DNA from: Winogradskyella forsetii
GTDB taxonomy: Bacteria > Bacteroidota > Bacteroidia > Flavobacteriales > Flavobacteriaceae
Reading direction: 5' to 3'
Length of the DNA stretch: 64,000 nucleotides
NCBI RefSeq assembly: GCF_013394595.1
Contig: NZ_CP053348.1
Span: forward strand, 2,630,001 to 2,694,000
In this document: in pieces, positions 33,032 to 41,682 of the stretch
How the letters are laid out: each line of letters begins with the position of its first letter
How positions within the stretch are numbered: position 1 is the stretch's first letter
The notes under the pieces: generated by a model
Database searches by the model: none
Told to the model about the DNA's origin: nothing
The model's input: only the letters and a program-made list of their open reading frames with translations
Made by a program: the position numbers and the translations under genes

Positions 33032-35239
33032 ATGGAAATGCAACAATTCTATTACGATAACAAAATCGTTAAAAAGTTCCTCTACGCCACCATACTTTGG
33101 GGAGTTGTTGGGATGCTTGTCGGCCTTATTTTGGCCTTCATGTTTTTATTCCCAAACATGACAGATGGTGTTTCATGGTTAAGTTTTGGACGCTTAAGAC
33201 CATTACATACCAATGCCGTGATTTTTGCCTTTGTAGGTAACGCCATTTTTGCTGGAGTGTACTACTCATTGCAACGACTCCTAAAAGCCAGAATGTTTAG
33301 CGACATGCTAAGTAATTTTAATTTCTGGGCATGGCAACTCCTTATTGTGGGAGCCGCTATTACGCTCCCTTTAGGTTATACAACTTCAAAAGAATACGCA
33401 GAATTGGAGTGGCCTTTTGATATTGCCATTGCCTTGATTTGGGTCGCTTTTGGTGTGAATATGATTGGCACTATCCTTAAACGTCGTCAACGCCACCTTT
33501 ATGTTGCTATTTGGTTTTATTTAGCCACTTTCGTAACGGTTGCAGTCCTTCACATTTTTAATAGCTTAGAATTACCTGTAAGCTTCACTGGGATGAAAAG
33601 TTATTCTGTTTATGCAGGAGTTCAGGATGCTTTGGTTCAATGGTGGTATGGACACAACGCCGTTGCATTTTTCTTAACAACACCATTCCTAGGGTTGATG
33701 TATTATTTTGTACCTAAAGCGGCAAATAGACCTGTTTACTCTTATCGTCTTTCAATAGTTCACTTCTGGTCATTGATCTTTATATACATTTGGGCAGGAC
33801 CACACCACTTATTATATACAGCTTTACCAGAATGGGCGCAGCATTTAGGAGTCGCATTCTCAGTGATGTTATTGATGCCTTCTTGGGGTGGAATGATCAA
33901 CGGATTGTTAACCTTGCGTGGTGCTTGGGACAAAGTTCGAACAGATCCTGTCTTAAAATTTATGGTTGTCGCCATTACAGGTTACGGTATGGCAACATTT
34001 GAAGGGCCAATGCTATCGCTTAAAAATGTGAATGCCATTGCGCATTTTACAGATTGGATTATTGCCCACGTTCATGTTGGCGCTTTAGCTTGGAACGGCT
34101 TCTTGGCGTTTGGTATGATTTATTATCTAATACCTAAATTATTTAAAACCAAATTATACTCTATCGGCTTAGCCAACCTGCACTTTTGGATTGGCACTTT
34201 AGGAATCATGTTATATGCCTTACCAATGTATGTTGCTGGTTTTGCCCAAGCTAGTATGTGGAAACAATTTAACCCAGATGGTACTCTAGTGTATGGTAAC
34301 TTCCTAGAAACGGTTACCGAAATTATGCCTATGTATTGGATGCGTGCTATTGGTGGTACACTTTATATCACTGGTATGTTAATCTTAGTTTACAACGTTA
34401 TTATGACCGTTGTAACATCTGAACATAAAGTTACGGACGAGTTAGCAGAAGCTCCTGAATTAAAACGTGTTTCTAAAGGACGTGTTGCAGGCGAAGGCTG
34501 GCACACTTGGTTAGAGCGCAAACCTGTACTTTTAACCATATATGCGACTATTGCGATTTTAATAGGTGGTATCGTTCAGATTATTCCAACGATTGTTGTA
34601 AAATCCAACATTCCAACAATTAGTAGTGTTAAACCTTATACACCTTTAGAACTTGAGGGACGTGATCTCTATATTAGGGAAGGCTGTGTTGGGTGTCACT
34701 CCCAAATGGTTCGTCCATTTAGGTCTGAGGTAGAACGCTATGGAGAATACTCAAAAGCAGGTGAATTTGTTTACGATCATCCCTTCCTTTGGGGAAGTAA
34801 GCGTACAGGGCCAGATTTACATCGTATTGGTGGAAAATATTCAGATAACTGGCACTTTAACCATATGTATGATCCTCAGACCACATCTACTGGTTCTATT
34901 ATGCCATCGTATAAATGGTTGATTGTGGGTGAAGGTGCAAAATTGGATAAGTCCATGACCGAAGAAAAGATGAAGACTATGGTATCCTTAGGTGTTCCTT
35001 ATACTGAACAAGATATTGTCAATGCACAGACTTCGATGTTAGAACAAGGGACGCAAATTGAGAAAAATCTTTATAGCGATCCAGATTTTGTAGCCTCGTA
35101 TGAAGCAGATAAAGCAGCTTCTGGCGAAGGATTCGTAGAAATGCGAAACAGGGAAATCGTTGCCTTGATTGCTTATTTACAGCGTTTAGGAACCGATATA
35201 AAAGTTAAGGATATTATTGAAGAAACCGCTCAAAACTAA
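33032..35239 (+). CDS. ccoNO: cbb3-type cytochrome c oxidase, fused subunits I and II
   Basis: Catalytic subunit of the high-affinity terminal oxidase. Residues 1-480 are CcoN with 12 or more membrane helices and the heme/copper His ligands (RPLHTNAVIFAF, WWYGHNAVAFFLTTPFLG, HIFNSLELP, DWIIAHVHVGALAWNG). From about residue 500 a CcoO part follows: one membrane anchor (VLLTIYATIAILIGGIVQII) and a mono-heme c domain with CVGCHSQMVRPF at about 552 and GPDLHRIGGKYSDNWH; the axial Met is probably in SIMPSYKWL. In proteobacteria these are two genes; the fusion is known in Bacteroidota. Full length, 735 residues. Confidence 0.95.
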   Translation: MEMQQFYYDNKIVKKFLYATILWGVVGMLVGLILAFMFLFPNMTDGVSWLSFGRLRPLHTNAVIFAFVGNAIFAGVYYSLQRLLKARMFSDMLSNFNFWAWQLLIVGAAITLPLGYTTSKEYAELEWPFDIAIALIWVAFGVNMIGTILKRRQRHLYVAIWFYLATFVTVAVLHIFNSLELPVSFTGMKSYSVYAGVQDALVQWWYGHNAVAFFLTTPFLGLMYYFVPKAANRPVYSYRLSIVHFWSLIFIYIWAGPHHLLYTALPEWAQHLGVAFSVMLLMPSWGGMINGLLTLRGAWDKVRTDPVLKFMVVAITGYGMATFEGPMLSLKNVNAIAHFTDWIIAHVHVGALAWNGFLAFGMIYYLIPKLFKTKLYSIGLANLHFWIGTLGIMLYALPMYVAGFAQASMWKQFNPDGTLVYGNFLETVTEIMPMYWMRAIGGTLYITGMLILVYNVIMTVVTSEHKVTDELAEAPELKRVSKGRVAGEGWHTWLERKPVLLTIYATIAILIGGIVQIIPTIVVKSNIPTISSVKPYTPLELEGRDLYIREGCVGCHSQMVRPFRSEVERYGEYSKAGEFVYDHPFLWGSKRTGPDLHRIGGKYSDNWHFNHMYDPQTTSTGSIMPSYKWLIVGEGAKLDKSMTEEKMKTMVSLGVPYTEQDIVNAQTSMLEQGTQIEKNLYSDPDFVASYEADKAASGEGFVEMRNREIVALIAYLQRLGTDIKVKDIIEETAQN

Positions 35240-35245
35240 TTTATT

Positions 35246-35431
35246 ATGTTCAAATTTATAAAAGGCCATTTAGAAAGTATCACAGGTATAGAAATCTACC
35301 CGATGATCTCACTACTAATATTCTTCATCTTTTTTGTTGTATTATTTTATTGGGTAATCACAGCTAAGAAAGATTATATAGCAGCAGTTAGCCATATACC
35401 ATTAGACAACCAAAACGAAACCCAGATATGA
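35246..35431 (+). CDS. ccoQ: CcoQ-like small subunit of cbb3 oxidase
   Basis: A 61-residue protein with one membrane helix (MISLLIFFIFFVVLFYWVITA) and a short polar tail, the shape of CcoQ, which stabilises the oxidase complex. It lies between ccoNO and ccoP, 6 bases after the former, and overlaps the start of ccoP by 4 bases. The assignment rests on position and topology more than on sequence motifs. Confidence 0.85.
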   Translation: MFKFIKGHLESITGIEIYPMISLLIFFIFFVVLFYWVITAKKDYIAAVSHIPLDNQNETQI

Positions 35432-36405
35432 GACATTTAATCCCTTCATACATAAGAATTCCTGTCATCTTTTTTGCCATTGCAGGATTGGTAGAATACT
35501 TTGTGGATTCAGGAGAAAAGCCTGCATTTATAGAACAACCCATTATAATGCTGTTCCTGTTATTGGTACTGTTGGTGCTAATTGCCATAGAAGGTATCGT
35601 TGGCTCAATGGATAACATTCTCTATCAGAGTTTAGATGAAGCAGCTAAAATTAGGTATGATCTGAAACGAGCTGAAACCCCAAAGTTTATACGTTGGATA
35701 AAAAGAACTTATACTAAACTATTAGGTTCTAAACCAGTAGAAGAAGAAGGTGAAATTATATTGGACCACAATTACGATGGCATTAAGGAATTGGATAATA
35801 ATTTACCGCCATGGTGGATTTACTCCTTCTATATATCCATCGTTTTTGCCGTAATTTATATGTTACGATATCATGTCTTTAATGCCGACGATCAATTTGT
35901 GGAATATGAAATTGAATATGCAGAAGCTAATAGAGCCATAGAAGCGTATAAAAAAACCGCTAAGAATTTAGTGGATTTTAACACTGTTGAAATATTGTCG
36001 GAATCAGCAGATTTAAATGCTGGAAGAATTATTTTTGAAACCAATTGCGTCGCCTGTCATAAAGCTGATGGTGGCGGCGGAATTGGTCCTAACCTAACTG
36101 ACGAGAATTGGATTTTAGGTGGCGGAATTAAAAATGTATTCAAAACTATTTCTGAAGGTGGTAGAGACGGAAAAGGAATGGTGTCTTGGAAATCTGAACT
36201 GAAACCTTTGCAAATGGCTCAAGTAGCGAGTTATGTCTTAAAGTTCCAAGGGACTACACCTGCCGAACCTAAAGATCCTGAAGGCGATATCTGGATTGAT
36301 GCAACCTTAAAAGACATGGAAACAGGTGAAGCAGTACATGATGTTGATATAAAAATCGAAGACAATATTTCCGACTCTTTAGTAAAATCAATAGATTTTA
36401 AATAA
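35428..36405 (+). CDS. ccoP: cbb3-type cytochrome c oxidase subunit III (CcoP), mono-heme
   Basis: Electron-accepting c-type cytochrome subunit. Two N-terminal membrane helices (about 8-25 and 34-55), a charged loop, then the CcoP_N motif region YDGIKELDNNLPPWWIYSFYIS with a third helix, and a periplasmic heme c domain with CVACH at about 207-211 and axial Met in GKGMVSW. Only one CxxCH is present, where proteobacterial CcoP has two. A C-terminal tail of about 40 residues without motif follows. It overlaps ccoQ by 4 bases and precedes ccoG by 7, in one operon. Confidence 0.93.
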   Translation: MRHLIPSYIRIPVIFFAIAGLVEYFVDSGEKPAFIEQPIIMLFLLLVLLVLIAIEGIVGSMDNILYQSLDEAAKIRYDLKRAETPKFIRWIKRTYTKLLGSKPVEEEGEIILDHNYDGIKELDNNLPPWWIYSFYISIVFAVIYMLRYHVFNADDQFVEYEIEYAEANRAIEAYKKTAKNLVDFNTVEILSESADLNAGRIIFETNCVACHKADGGGGIGPNLTDENWILGGGIKNVFKTISEGGRDGKGMVSWKSELKPLQMAQVASYVLKFQGTTPAEPKDPEGDIWIDATLKDMETGEAVHDVDIKIEDNISDSLVKSIDFK

Positions 36406-36412
36406 ATTAAAA

Positions 36413-37837
36413 ATGGAAACGCCAGAAAATGAAGTTTTTAGAGATTCTATTGGCACCATCGATGAAGAGGGAAAACGTAAATGGGTGTTTCCTAAAAAGC
36501 CATCTGGCCCCTTATATGATAAGCGAAAACTAGTTAGCTACTTTTTATTAGCATTTTTACTGGCTGCACCTTTTATAAAAATCAATGGTAATCAGTTTCT
36601 ATTATTTAATATACTAGAAAGACGTTTCAACATTTTTGGTTTTCCGTTTTGGCCCCAGGATTTCTATCTCTTTGTTATTTCAATGTTGATAGGCGTTGTT
36701 TTTATAACACTTTTTACGGTAGGTTTTGGTCGTGTGTTTTGCGGCTGGATCTGTCCACAGACCATCTTTTTGGAAATGGTGTTCAGACGCATTGAATATT
36801 GGATTGATGGCGATAGAAATAAACAAATGCGCCTGGCTCGCCAAAAATGGGATGCAGAAAAAATTAAAAAACGTGTCCTAAAATGGTTTATATTTTTGAT
36901 TATTTCTTTCCTAATTGCCAATGTTTTCTTGGCCTATTTAATCGGAGGGGATGATCTCTTAAAATATATTGTTGAAGGTCCATTTGAGCATACAGGTACA
37001 CTTATACCATTACTCATTTTTACAGCGGTATTCTATTTTGTATTTGCATGGTTTAGAGAGCAAGTTTGTATTATAGCCTGTCCGTATGGTCGTTTACAAG
37101 GTGTGCTATTAGATAACAAATCCATTGTTGTTGCTTATGATTACAAACGTGGTGAGGCTGAAAACGGTAGAAAAAAATTCAAAAAGAATGAAGATCGTGA
37201 CGCTTTAGGTTATGGCGACTGTATTGATTGTTTGCAATGCGTTAACGTATGCCCTACTGGTATTGATATAAGAAACGGAACACAATTGGAATGTGTTAAC
37301 TGTACAGCTTGTATAGATGAATGTAACGACATCATGGAAAAGATCAATCTTCCAAAAGGGTTGATTCGTTTTGCAAGTGAAAACGAAATTGAGAAAAAAG
37401 AACCGTTCAAAATTACGGCTCGTATGAAAGGTTACATTGCCGTACTGACCATATTGATCGGTATCTTAGCTGGTATGTTATTACTGCGTAGCGATGTTGA
37501 AGCTCGGATTTTGCGTTTACCAGGCCAATTGTACGAACATAAGGATGATGGAATTATCAGTAATGTCTACACCTTCAAATTAGTAAACAAAACGTCTAAA
37601 GAGATTGATGATTTAACTTTTAAGCTGAGAGGATGGGACGGCACCATAAATGTAGTTTCTACGTCAGAAACCTTTAGTGTTGAATCACAAGGGATAGCCG
37701 AAGGTACGCTATTTATTGAATTGAAACAGAGTGATTTGTCTGGCGATAAAAATGAGGTAACGATTGACCTATACAGTGAGGACGAAATAATTGAAACAAC
37801 ATCTGTTACCTTTATGGGACCACGTAGTTTTAATTAA
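36413..37837 (+). CDS. ccoG: Cytochrome c oxidase accessory protein CcoG (RdxA/FixG)
   Basis: Membrane-bound ferredoxin-like copper reductase for cbb3 assembly. Hydrophobic segments near residues 42-58, 85-110, 165-182, 195-215 and 340-360; VFCGWICPQTIFLEMVFRR and IIACPYGRLQGVLLD flank the membrane part; two 4Fe-4S sites are CIDCLQCVNVCPTGIDIR and CVNCTACIDECNDIM. The C-terminal 110 residues form the IgG-like FixG domain. Follows ccoP by 7 bases. A hairpin repeat region separates it from ccoH. Confidence 0.95.
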   Translation: METPENEVFRDSIGTIDEEGKRKWVFPKKPSGPLYDKRKLVSYFLLAFLLAAPFIKINGNQFLLFNILERRFNIFGFPFWPQDFYLFVISMLIGVVFITLFTVGFGRVFCGWICPQTIFLEMVFRRIEYWIDGDRNKQMRLARQKWDAEKIKKRVLKWFIFLIISFLIANVFLAYLIGGDDLLKYIVEGPFEHTGTLIPLLIFTAVFYFVFAWFREQVCIIACPYGRLQGVLLDNKSIVVAYDYKRGEAENGRKKFKKNEDRDALGYGDCIDCLQCVNVCPTGIDIRNGTQLECVNCTACIDECNDIMEKINLPKGLIRFASENEIEKKEPFKITARMKGYIAVLTILIGILAGMLLLRSDVEARILRLPGQLYEHKDDGIISNVYTFKLVNKTSKEIDDLTFKLRGWDGTINVVSTSETFSVESQGIAEGTLFIELKQSDLSGDKNEVTIDLYSEDEIIETTSVTFMGPRSFN

Positions 37838-37916
37838 AGAAAGTTGACAGTGTTCAGTCTTTAGTAGGCAGTTCACTCGTCCCGACTTAGCAGGTTAAAA
37901 GATAATAATAATAATC

Positions 37917-37973
37917 CTGCAAGGTTTCAGAACCTTGTAGATATAAAAACAGAGATTCCTGCTTTCGCAGGAA
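37917..37973. repeat. Two-hairpin repeat module, copy 1, before ccoH
   Basis: Hairpin A is CTGCAAGGTT-TCAG-AACCTTGTAG (37917-37940). Hairpin B is TTCCTGC-TTTC-GCAGGAA (37956-37973). The module ends 8 bases before the ccoH start codon. The same pair in the same order lies before accC (49979-50053). CTCGTCCCGACTTAG just upstream may be a further degenerate repeat. Confidence 0.75.
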
Positions 37974-37981
37974 GTTGAGAG

Positions 37982-38428
37982 ATGAAAGTAAATTGGGGAA
38001 CAGCAATAGTAATTGCATTTGTATGTTTTATTTCGTTTATCATGTACTTCGTCATTAGTATGAGTACAGATAAGAAATATGACCATGATTTAGTAGTCGA
38101 AGATTATTATGGCCAAGAGCTTCAATTTCAAACAGATATTGATCATGAAGAAAACGCCAAAAACTTAAGAACAAATATTAAATGGAAAAAGACTAATGAT
38201 GGTATTGTTATTCAATTTCCAGAAGATTTAGATATTAATAATATTGAAGGTAAAGTGTTCCTATACAGACCATCTAACAAGCAATTAGATTTTGAAACTC
38301 CAATTTCACTATCTAACCATAATTTGCTCATACCTGACAAACGCTTGTTGGATGGTCGTTGGAACATTAAAATAGATTGGAAATATAACACTAATTCTTA
38401 TCTCTTTAAAACTGAAATCACCTATTAG
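37982..38428 (+). CDS. ccoH: FixH/CcoH family protein for cbb3 oxidase assembly
   Basis: A 148-residue protein with one N-terminal membrane helix (WGTAIVIAFVCFISFIMYFVI) and a periplasmic domain with the FixH pattern: DLVVEDYYGQELQFQ near residue 38 and WNIKIDWKYN near the end. CcoH interacts with CcoN during assembly and stays with the complex. It sits between ccoG and a SafE-family gene, zero bases from the latter. A two-hairpin repeat occupies its leader. Confidence 0.9.
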   Translation: MKVNWGTAIVIAFVCFISFIMYFVISMSTDKKYDHDLVVEDYYGQELQFQTDIDHEENAKNLRTNIKWKKTNDGIVIQFPEDLDINNIEGKVFLYRPSNKQLDFETPISLSNHNLLIPDKRLLDGRWNIKIDWKYNTNSYLFKTEITY

Positions 38429-39130
38429 ATGTTAGTCTCTGCGCTCATATTAGGTTTATTGGGAAGTTTGCACTGTGTTGGCATGTGCGGTCCTATCGCT
38501 TTTATGTTGCCTGTAGATCGTTCCAACTCCTTTAAAAAAGTGAGCCAGATAGGCGTTTATCACTTAGGTAGATTATTAGCTTACAGTATGATCGGGTTGG
38601 TGTTTGGTCTGGTTGGTAAAAGTTTTTCCCTCTTTGGCATACAACAGCAACTTTCTATTGTCATTGGGATTTTAATGATCGCTATAGTACTTTTGCCACA
38701 CCAAACTATCGGCAAATACAATCTTTCAAAACCGCTTTATAAGGTTATTTTAAAAGTAAAATCCGCATTGGGAAAGGCCTTAAAAAAGAAAACCGCAGAT
38801 ACCTTTTTAACTATTGGATTCCTTAACGGCTTTCTACCTTGCGGTTTAGTTTATATGGCCGTTTTTGGTGCCATTGCCACAGGCAGTTTGTTAGAAGGAA
38901 GCCTATACATGGTTTTATTTGGACTTGGCACTATTCCATTAATGACTTCAGCTATTTACTTAGGTAAATTTTTGAACAGTACTGTCAAACAACGCATCCA
39001 AAAGGCGATTCCTATTTTTGTGGTTATTATAGGTGCTTTATTTATTCTTCGTGGTCTAGGACTTGGGATTCCTTACCTCTCTCCTGCTCCGATTGTAGAA
39101 ATGGCTTCTAGTGCTTTAAAATGTCATTAA
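38429..39130 (+). CDS. Sulfite exporter TauE/SafE-family membrane protein linked to cbb3 assembly
   Basis: A 233-residue membrane protein with six or so helices. Family features: LLGSLHCVGMCGPIAFMLP near the N-terminus (a CxxxC pair in the first helix), YHLGRLLAYSMIGLVFGLVG, GFLNGFLPCGLVYMAV and a final helix. This COG2836-type branch commonly ends cco operons in Bacteroidota and may handle copper or thiol chemistry; that role is inferred from context. Its start directly follows the ccoH stop, so both are translated together. Confidence 0.87.
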   Translation: MLVSALILGLLGSLHCVGMCGPIAFMLPVDRSNSFKKVSQIGVYHLGRLLAYSMIGLVFGLVGKSFSLFGIQQQLSIVIGILMIAIVLLPHQTIGKYNLSKPLYKVILKVKSALGKALKKKTADTFLTIGFLNGFLPCGLVYMAVFGAIATGSLLEGSLYMVLFGLGTIPLMTSAIYLGKFLNSTVKQRIQKAIPIFVVIIGALFILRGLGLGIPYLSPAPIVEMASSALKCH

Positions 39131-39216
39131 TTTATTATGCCTTAGTCTAAACACCTTCTCTAAAATAGCATAATAATTCCTATATTCATTGCCTTAAATT
39201 TTATCAAAAGCAATCA

Positions 39217-39780
39217 ATGAAAAACATCTTTTTGGCATTACTACTTGGTGATTCAACTTTAGCAGCATTAGCTCAAGAGGCTAGTGTAGAAAAATCAATC
39301 TTTGGCGTACAAACTGGATTCTTAGGAATTTGGGCGCATAATGAAGCGAAACTATCAAACTCAATTGTATTGCGCAGTGAACTTGGTTTGGATGCTGGTA
39401 TCTTTAGCAAGAACTTGGAAGATGGATCATTTTTTCTTTTCATCCCTGCAATTACGTTAGAACCACGATGGTATTATAATCTTAATAAAAGAGTTAGAAA
39501 ATCGAGAAGAATCGATGACAATAGCGGGAATTTTATTGCTATCAAAACCACATATCATCCGGATTTAGTCATTGGTTCGGTACAAGATAATTTTAATTTT
39601 ATTAGTGACTTTAGCATTATTCCTACTTGGGGAATTCGTCGTAATATTGGAAAGCATTTCAATTATGAAACTGGTATAGGCATTGGCTATATTCATTATT
39701 TTAATGAAGACAACGTTATTAACACTTTTGATGACGGCGTTACCGCTAACCTTCATTTACGGATTGGGTATCGCTTTTAG
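39217..39780 (+). CDS. Small outer-membrane beta-barrel protein, function unknown
   Basis: A 187-residue protein with a signal peptide (MKNIFLALLLGDSTLAALAQ) and alternating polar/hydrophobic strands typical of a small outer-membrane barrel (SIVLRSELGLDAGIF, FLFIPAITLEPRWYYNL, DFSIIPTWGIRRNIG, YETGIGIGYIHYF), ending with VTANLHLRIGYRF, where the terminal Phe is the usual barrel-sorting residue. No close named family recognised. It follows the cco operon by 86 bases and may be separately transcribed; no terminator was seen between. Confidence 0.7.
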   Translation: MKNIFLALLLGDSTLAALAQEASVEKSIFGVQTGFLGIWAHNEAKLSNSIVLRSELGLDAGIFSKNLEDGSFFLFIPAITLEPRWYYNLNKRVRKSRRIDDNSGNFIAIKTTYHPDLVIGSVQDNFNFISDFSIIPTWGIRRNIGKHFNYETGIGIGYIHYFNEDNVINTFDDGVTANLHLRIGYRF

Positions 39781-39880
39781 AAGTAAAACATATAATTTTC
39801 AATAAGGACTTAAGTTTCCAATGCATAGATTTAAGTTTTTTTTCAAGTACATGATAAAAATAGAATCAATGATTTTTTTG

Positions 39881-40023
39881 CCACGAATACACGAATCTTA
39901 ATTTGCGATAGACTAAAAGTCTACATATTTTTGGAACAGACCACAGGTCTGTTTAATTTGTGACATAGATTGTCAATTAATCATTTGTTATTGTATCAAA
40001 CTAGTGAATTCGTGTATTCGTGG
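39881..40023. mobile_element. MITE-like element with terminal inverted repeats and three internal hairpins
   Basis: CCACGAATACACGAAT (39881-39896) and ATTCGTGTATTCGTGG (40008-40023) are perfect 16-bp inverted repeats about 110 bp apart. Inside lie three consecutive hairpins: TAGACT-AAA-AGTCTA (39909-39923), ACAGACC-ACA-GGTCTGT (39936-39952) and TGACA-TAGAT-TGTCA (39961-39975). No reading frame. This fills most of the 419-base gap between two genes; the rest holds a short hairpin TTTCCCTTCGGGAAA (40108-40122) and no gene. Mobility is inferred. Confidence 0.7.
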
Positions 40024-40199
40024 TAAAATTTATAGCGGTTAAAACGATGTGCTTTATAGTAAATTCCTAAACAATGCATTCGAAATGACATTATTAACAC
40101 CAATTCTTTTCCCTTCGGGAAATTAAAAACATACTATACCAAAAAATTTTGTCATGTGCTAAAGTCTTTTTTACACATTAGAATCTTAATTATCATATA

Positions 40200-40688
40200 A
40201 TGGACACAACCAATCAACAACAAATAAGTAAAGGTATACTAAGAATCCTAAGCATTATTCATATGGTATTTTGTGCATCAATATTCTTATTTATCATGGT
40301 CGTGTTGTATATTACTGAAAATCAGTTCCTCAATTTTACTGATACTGAAGACGGATTATTTTATGTCGTTCCGGTATTGACAATTGTTGGTGCCTTAGCC
40401 AGTCAATATCTTTTTAAAACGACCATTCTTCAGGCACATTCTAAATCTTCATTAAAAGAAAAACTAATGCAGTATCAAAGCTCCAAATTAATACAATTTG
40501 CATTGATAGAAGGACCTGCTTTTTTAGGCATAGTTGGGTTTTTAACAACTTCTAATCAGTATTATTTAATTTTTTCTGCTGTACTTTTAATTTATCTCAT
40601 AAGCCTTAGACCAACCCATGTTGAGATTAAAAACAACCTAAATTTTAACGCAGAGCAGGAACGCGAATTCAGGGATTTAAAAAGATAA
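40200..40688 (+). CDS. Four-helix membrane protein, function unknown
   Basis: A 162-residue protein with hydrophobic segments near residues 13-38, 52-70, 98-115 and 118-136, a short polar N-terminus (DTTNQQQISKG) and a charged C-terminus (AEQEREFRDLKR). No signature motif was recognised. It stands alone between a MITE-like element and a strong terminator, on the strand opposite to uspA and hemN. A conserved flavobacterial membrane protein is the most that can be said. Confidence 0.65.
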   Translation: MDTTNQQQISKGILRILSIIHMVFCASIFLFIMVVLYITENQFLNFTDTEDGLFYVVPVLTIVGALASQYLFKTTILQAHSKSSLKEKLMQYQSSKLIQFALIEGPAFLGIVGFLTTSNQYYLIFSAVLLIYLISLRPTHVEIKNNLNFNAEQEREFRDLKR

Positions 40689-40689
40689 A

Positions 40690-40721
40690 AAAACGCCAAA
40701 GATTCCGTTCCTTGGCGTTTT
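40690..40721 (+). terminator. Intrinsic terminator, probably bidirectional
   Basis: AAACGCCAA (40691-40699) pairs with TTGGCGTTT (40712-40720) around a 12-base loop, with T after and A before the stem. It lies between the convergent membrane-protein and uspA genes. Confidence 0.85.
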
Positions 40722-40763
40722 CAACTTGATATAGAAACACTAACCAACAAATTACACCAAGCT

Positions 40764-41597
40764 TTATATTTTAAAGGTAATTACTGGCAATGTAGAATGA
40801 TTGGCGATATCCTCAGAAACACTGCCTTCAAAGAAATGGGATAAGCCTTTTCTGCCATGTGTGGCAACCGCAATCACGTCTGCACCAATAACATTGGCAA
40901 AATTTAAAATACCTTTTTCTATTGAATAATCCGAAACGACATTGACCTTCGACATATTTTCGAGATCACCATCTGCTCTTTTTAAGAAATTAGCCACTTT
41001 TTTATCAATCTCTGAAGAACTTTTGAAGTTACCATCTGGAGAGTTCACATAGACTAAATGGGTTTTAGCACCAAGTTTATCAAAAATAGCTCTTGCACTT
41101 AAATAAGGTTTAACGGCTTCCTCAGTAAAATCACAAGCAAAAACAACATCTTCAAAATCAAATAGAATAGGATTATGCTTAACCACTAATACCGGAATAT
41201 CTGAATATCGCACTACCTTTTCAGTGTTAGAACCCACCAATACTTCCTTTATGCCACTAGCGCCATGAGAACCCATTATAATAAGGTCAGCATTGTGCTC
41301 TTGTGCAACGTCATTAACTTCACTCCAAACTTTAAAATGCTTCACGATTGGTGTGACCTGAATATCTTCTAAATATGGCTTGTCTAAAAAAGTATCAAAT
41401 TTTTGTTCGGCTAATTTTAAATAAAACACAGCTTCTTGACTCAATGCCTCGTGAGTTGATGTAATAATCGCATTAGACAATTCCAGCATGTGCAATACGA
41501 TAAGTTCAGATCCAAATTTTTGAGCTAAACTTGCTGCAGCTTCAAGTGCAAATTCTGAATGCTCAGAAAAATCTACGGGTACAATTATTTTTTTCAT
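40764..41597 (-). CDS. Universal stress protein, tandem UspA domains
   Basis: A 277-residue protein of two UspA domains. The first begins KKIIVPVDFSEHSEFALEAAA and has the ATP-binding type motif IIMGSHGASGIKEVLVGSNTEKV; the second begins DFEDVVFACDFTEEA and ends with VIAVATHGRKGLSHFFEGSVSEDI, where both GxxG motifs are kept. Proteins like this respond to energy or oxygen limitation. It follows hemN on the same strand with an 85-base gap, in the neighbourhood of the cbb3 genes, which fits an oxygen-limitation role, though no Fnr box was found directly before it. Confidence 0.92.
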   Translation of the reverse strand: MKKIIVPVDFSEHSEFALEAAASLAQKFGSELIVLHMLELSNAIITSTHEALSQEAVFYLKLAEQKFDTFLDKPYLEDIQVTPIVKHFKVWSEVNDVAQEHNADLIIMGSHGASGIKEVLVGSNTEKVVRYSDIPVLVVKHNPILFDFEDVVFACDFTEEAVKPYLSARAIFDKLGAKTHLVYVNSPDGNFKSSSEIDKKVANFLKRADGDLENMSKVNVVSDYSIEKGILNFANVIGADVIAVATHGRKGLSHFFEGSVSEDIANHSTLPVITFKI

Positions 41598-41682
41598 TTT
41601 ATTAGTTTATAAATTATTGATGATCATTAACTCTAATTTTTTATTATCTAAGGTCTCATAACTACCTCTATAGTCATGCAAA

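Noticed and set aside
40764..41597. Fnr box before the uspA gene
   Set aside because: The upstream 85 bases contain TGATGATCATTA, but it does not fit the ATGAY-N4-RTCAT form or the 29.5-bp spacing.
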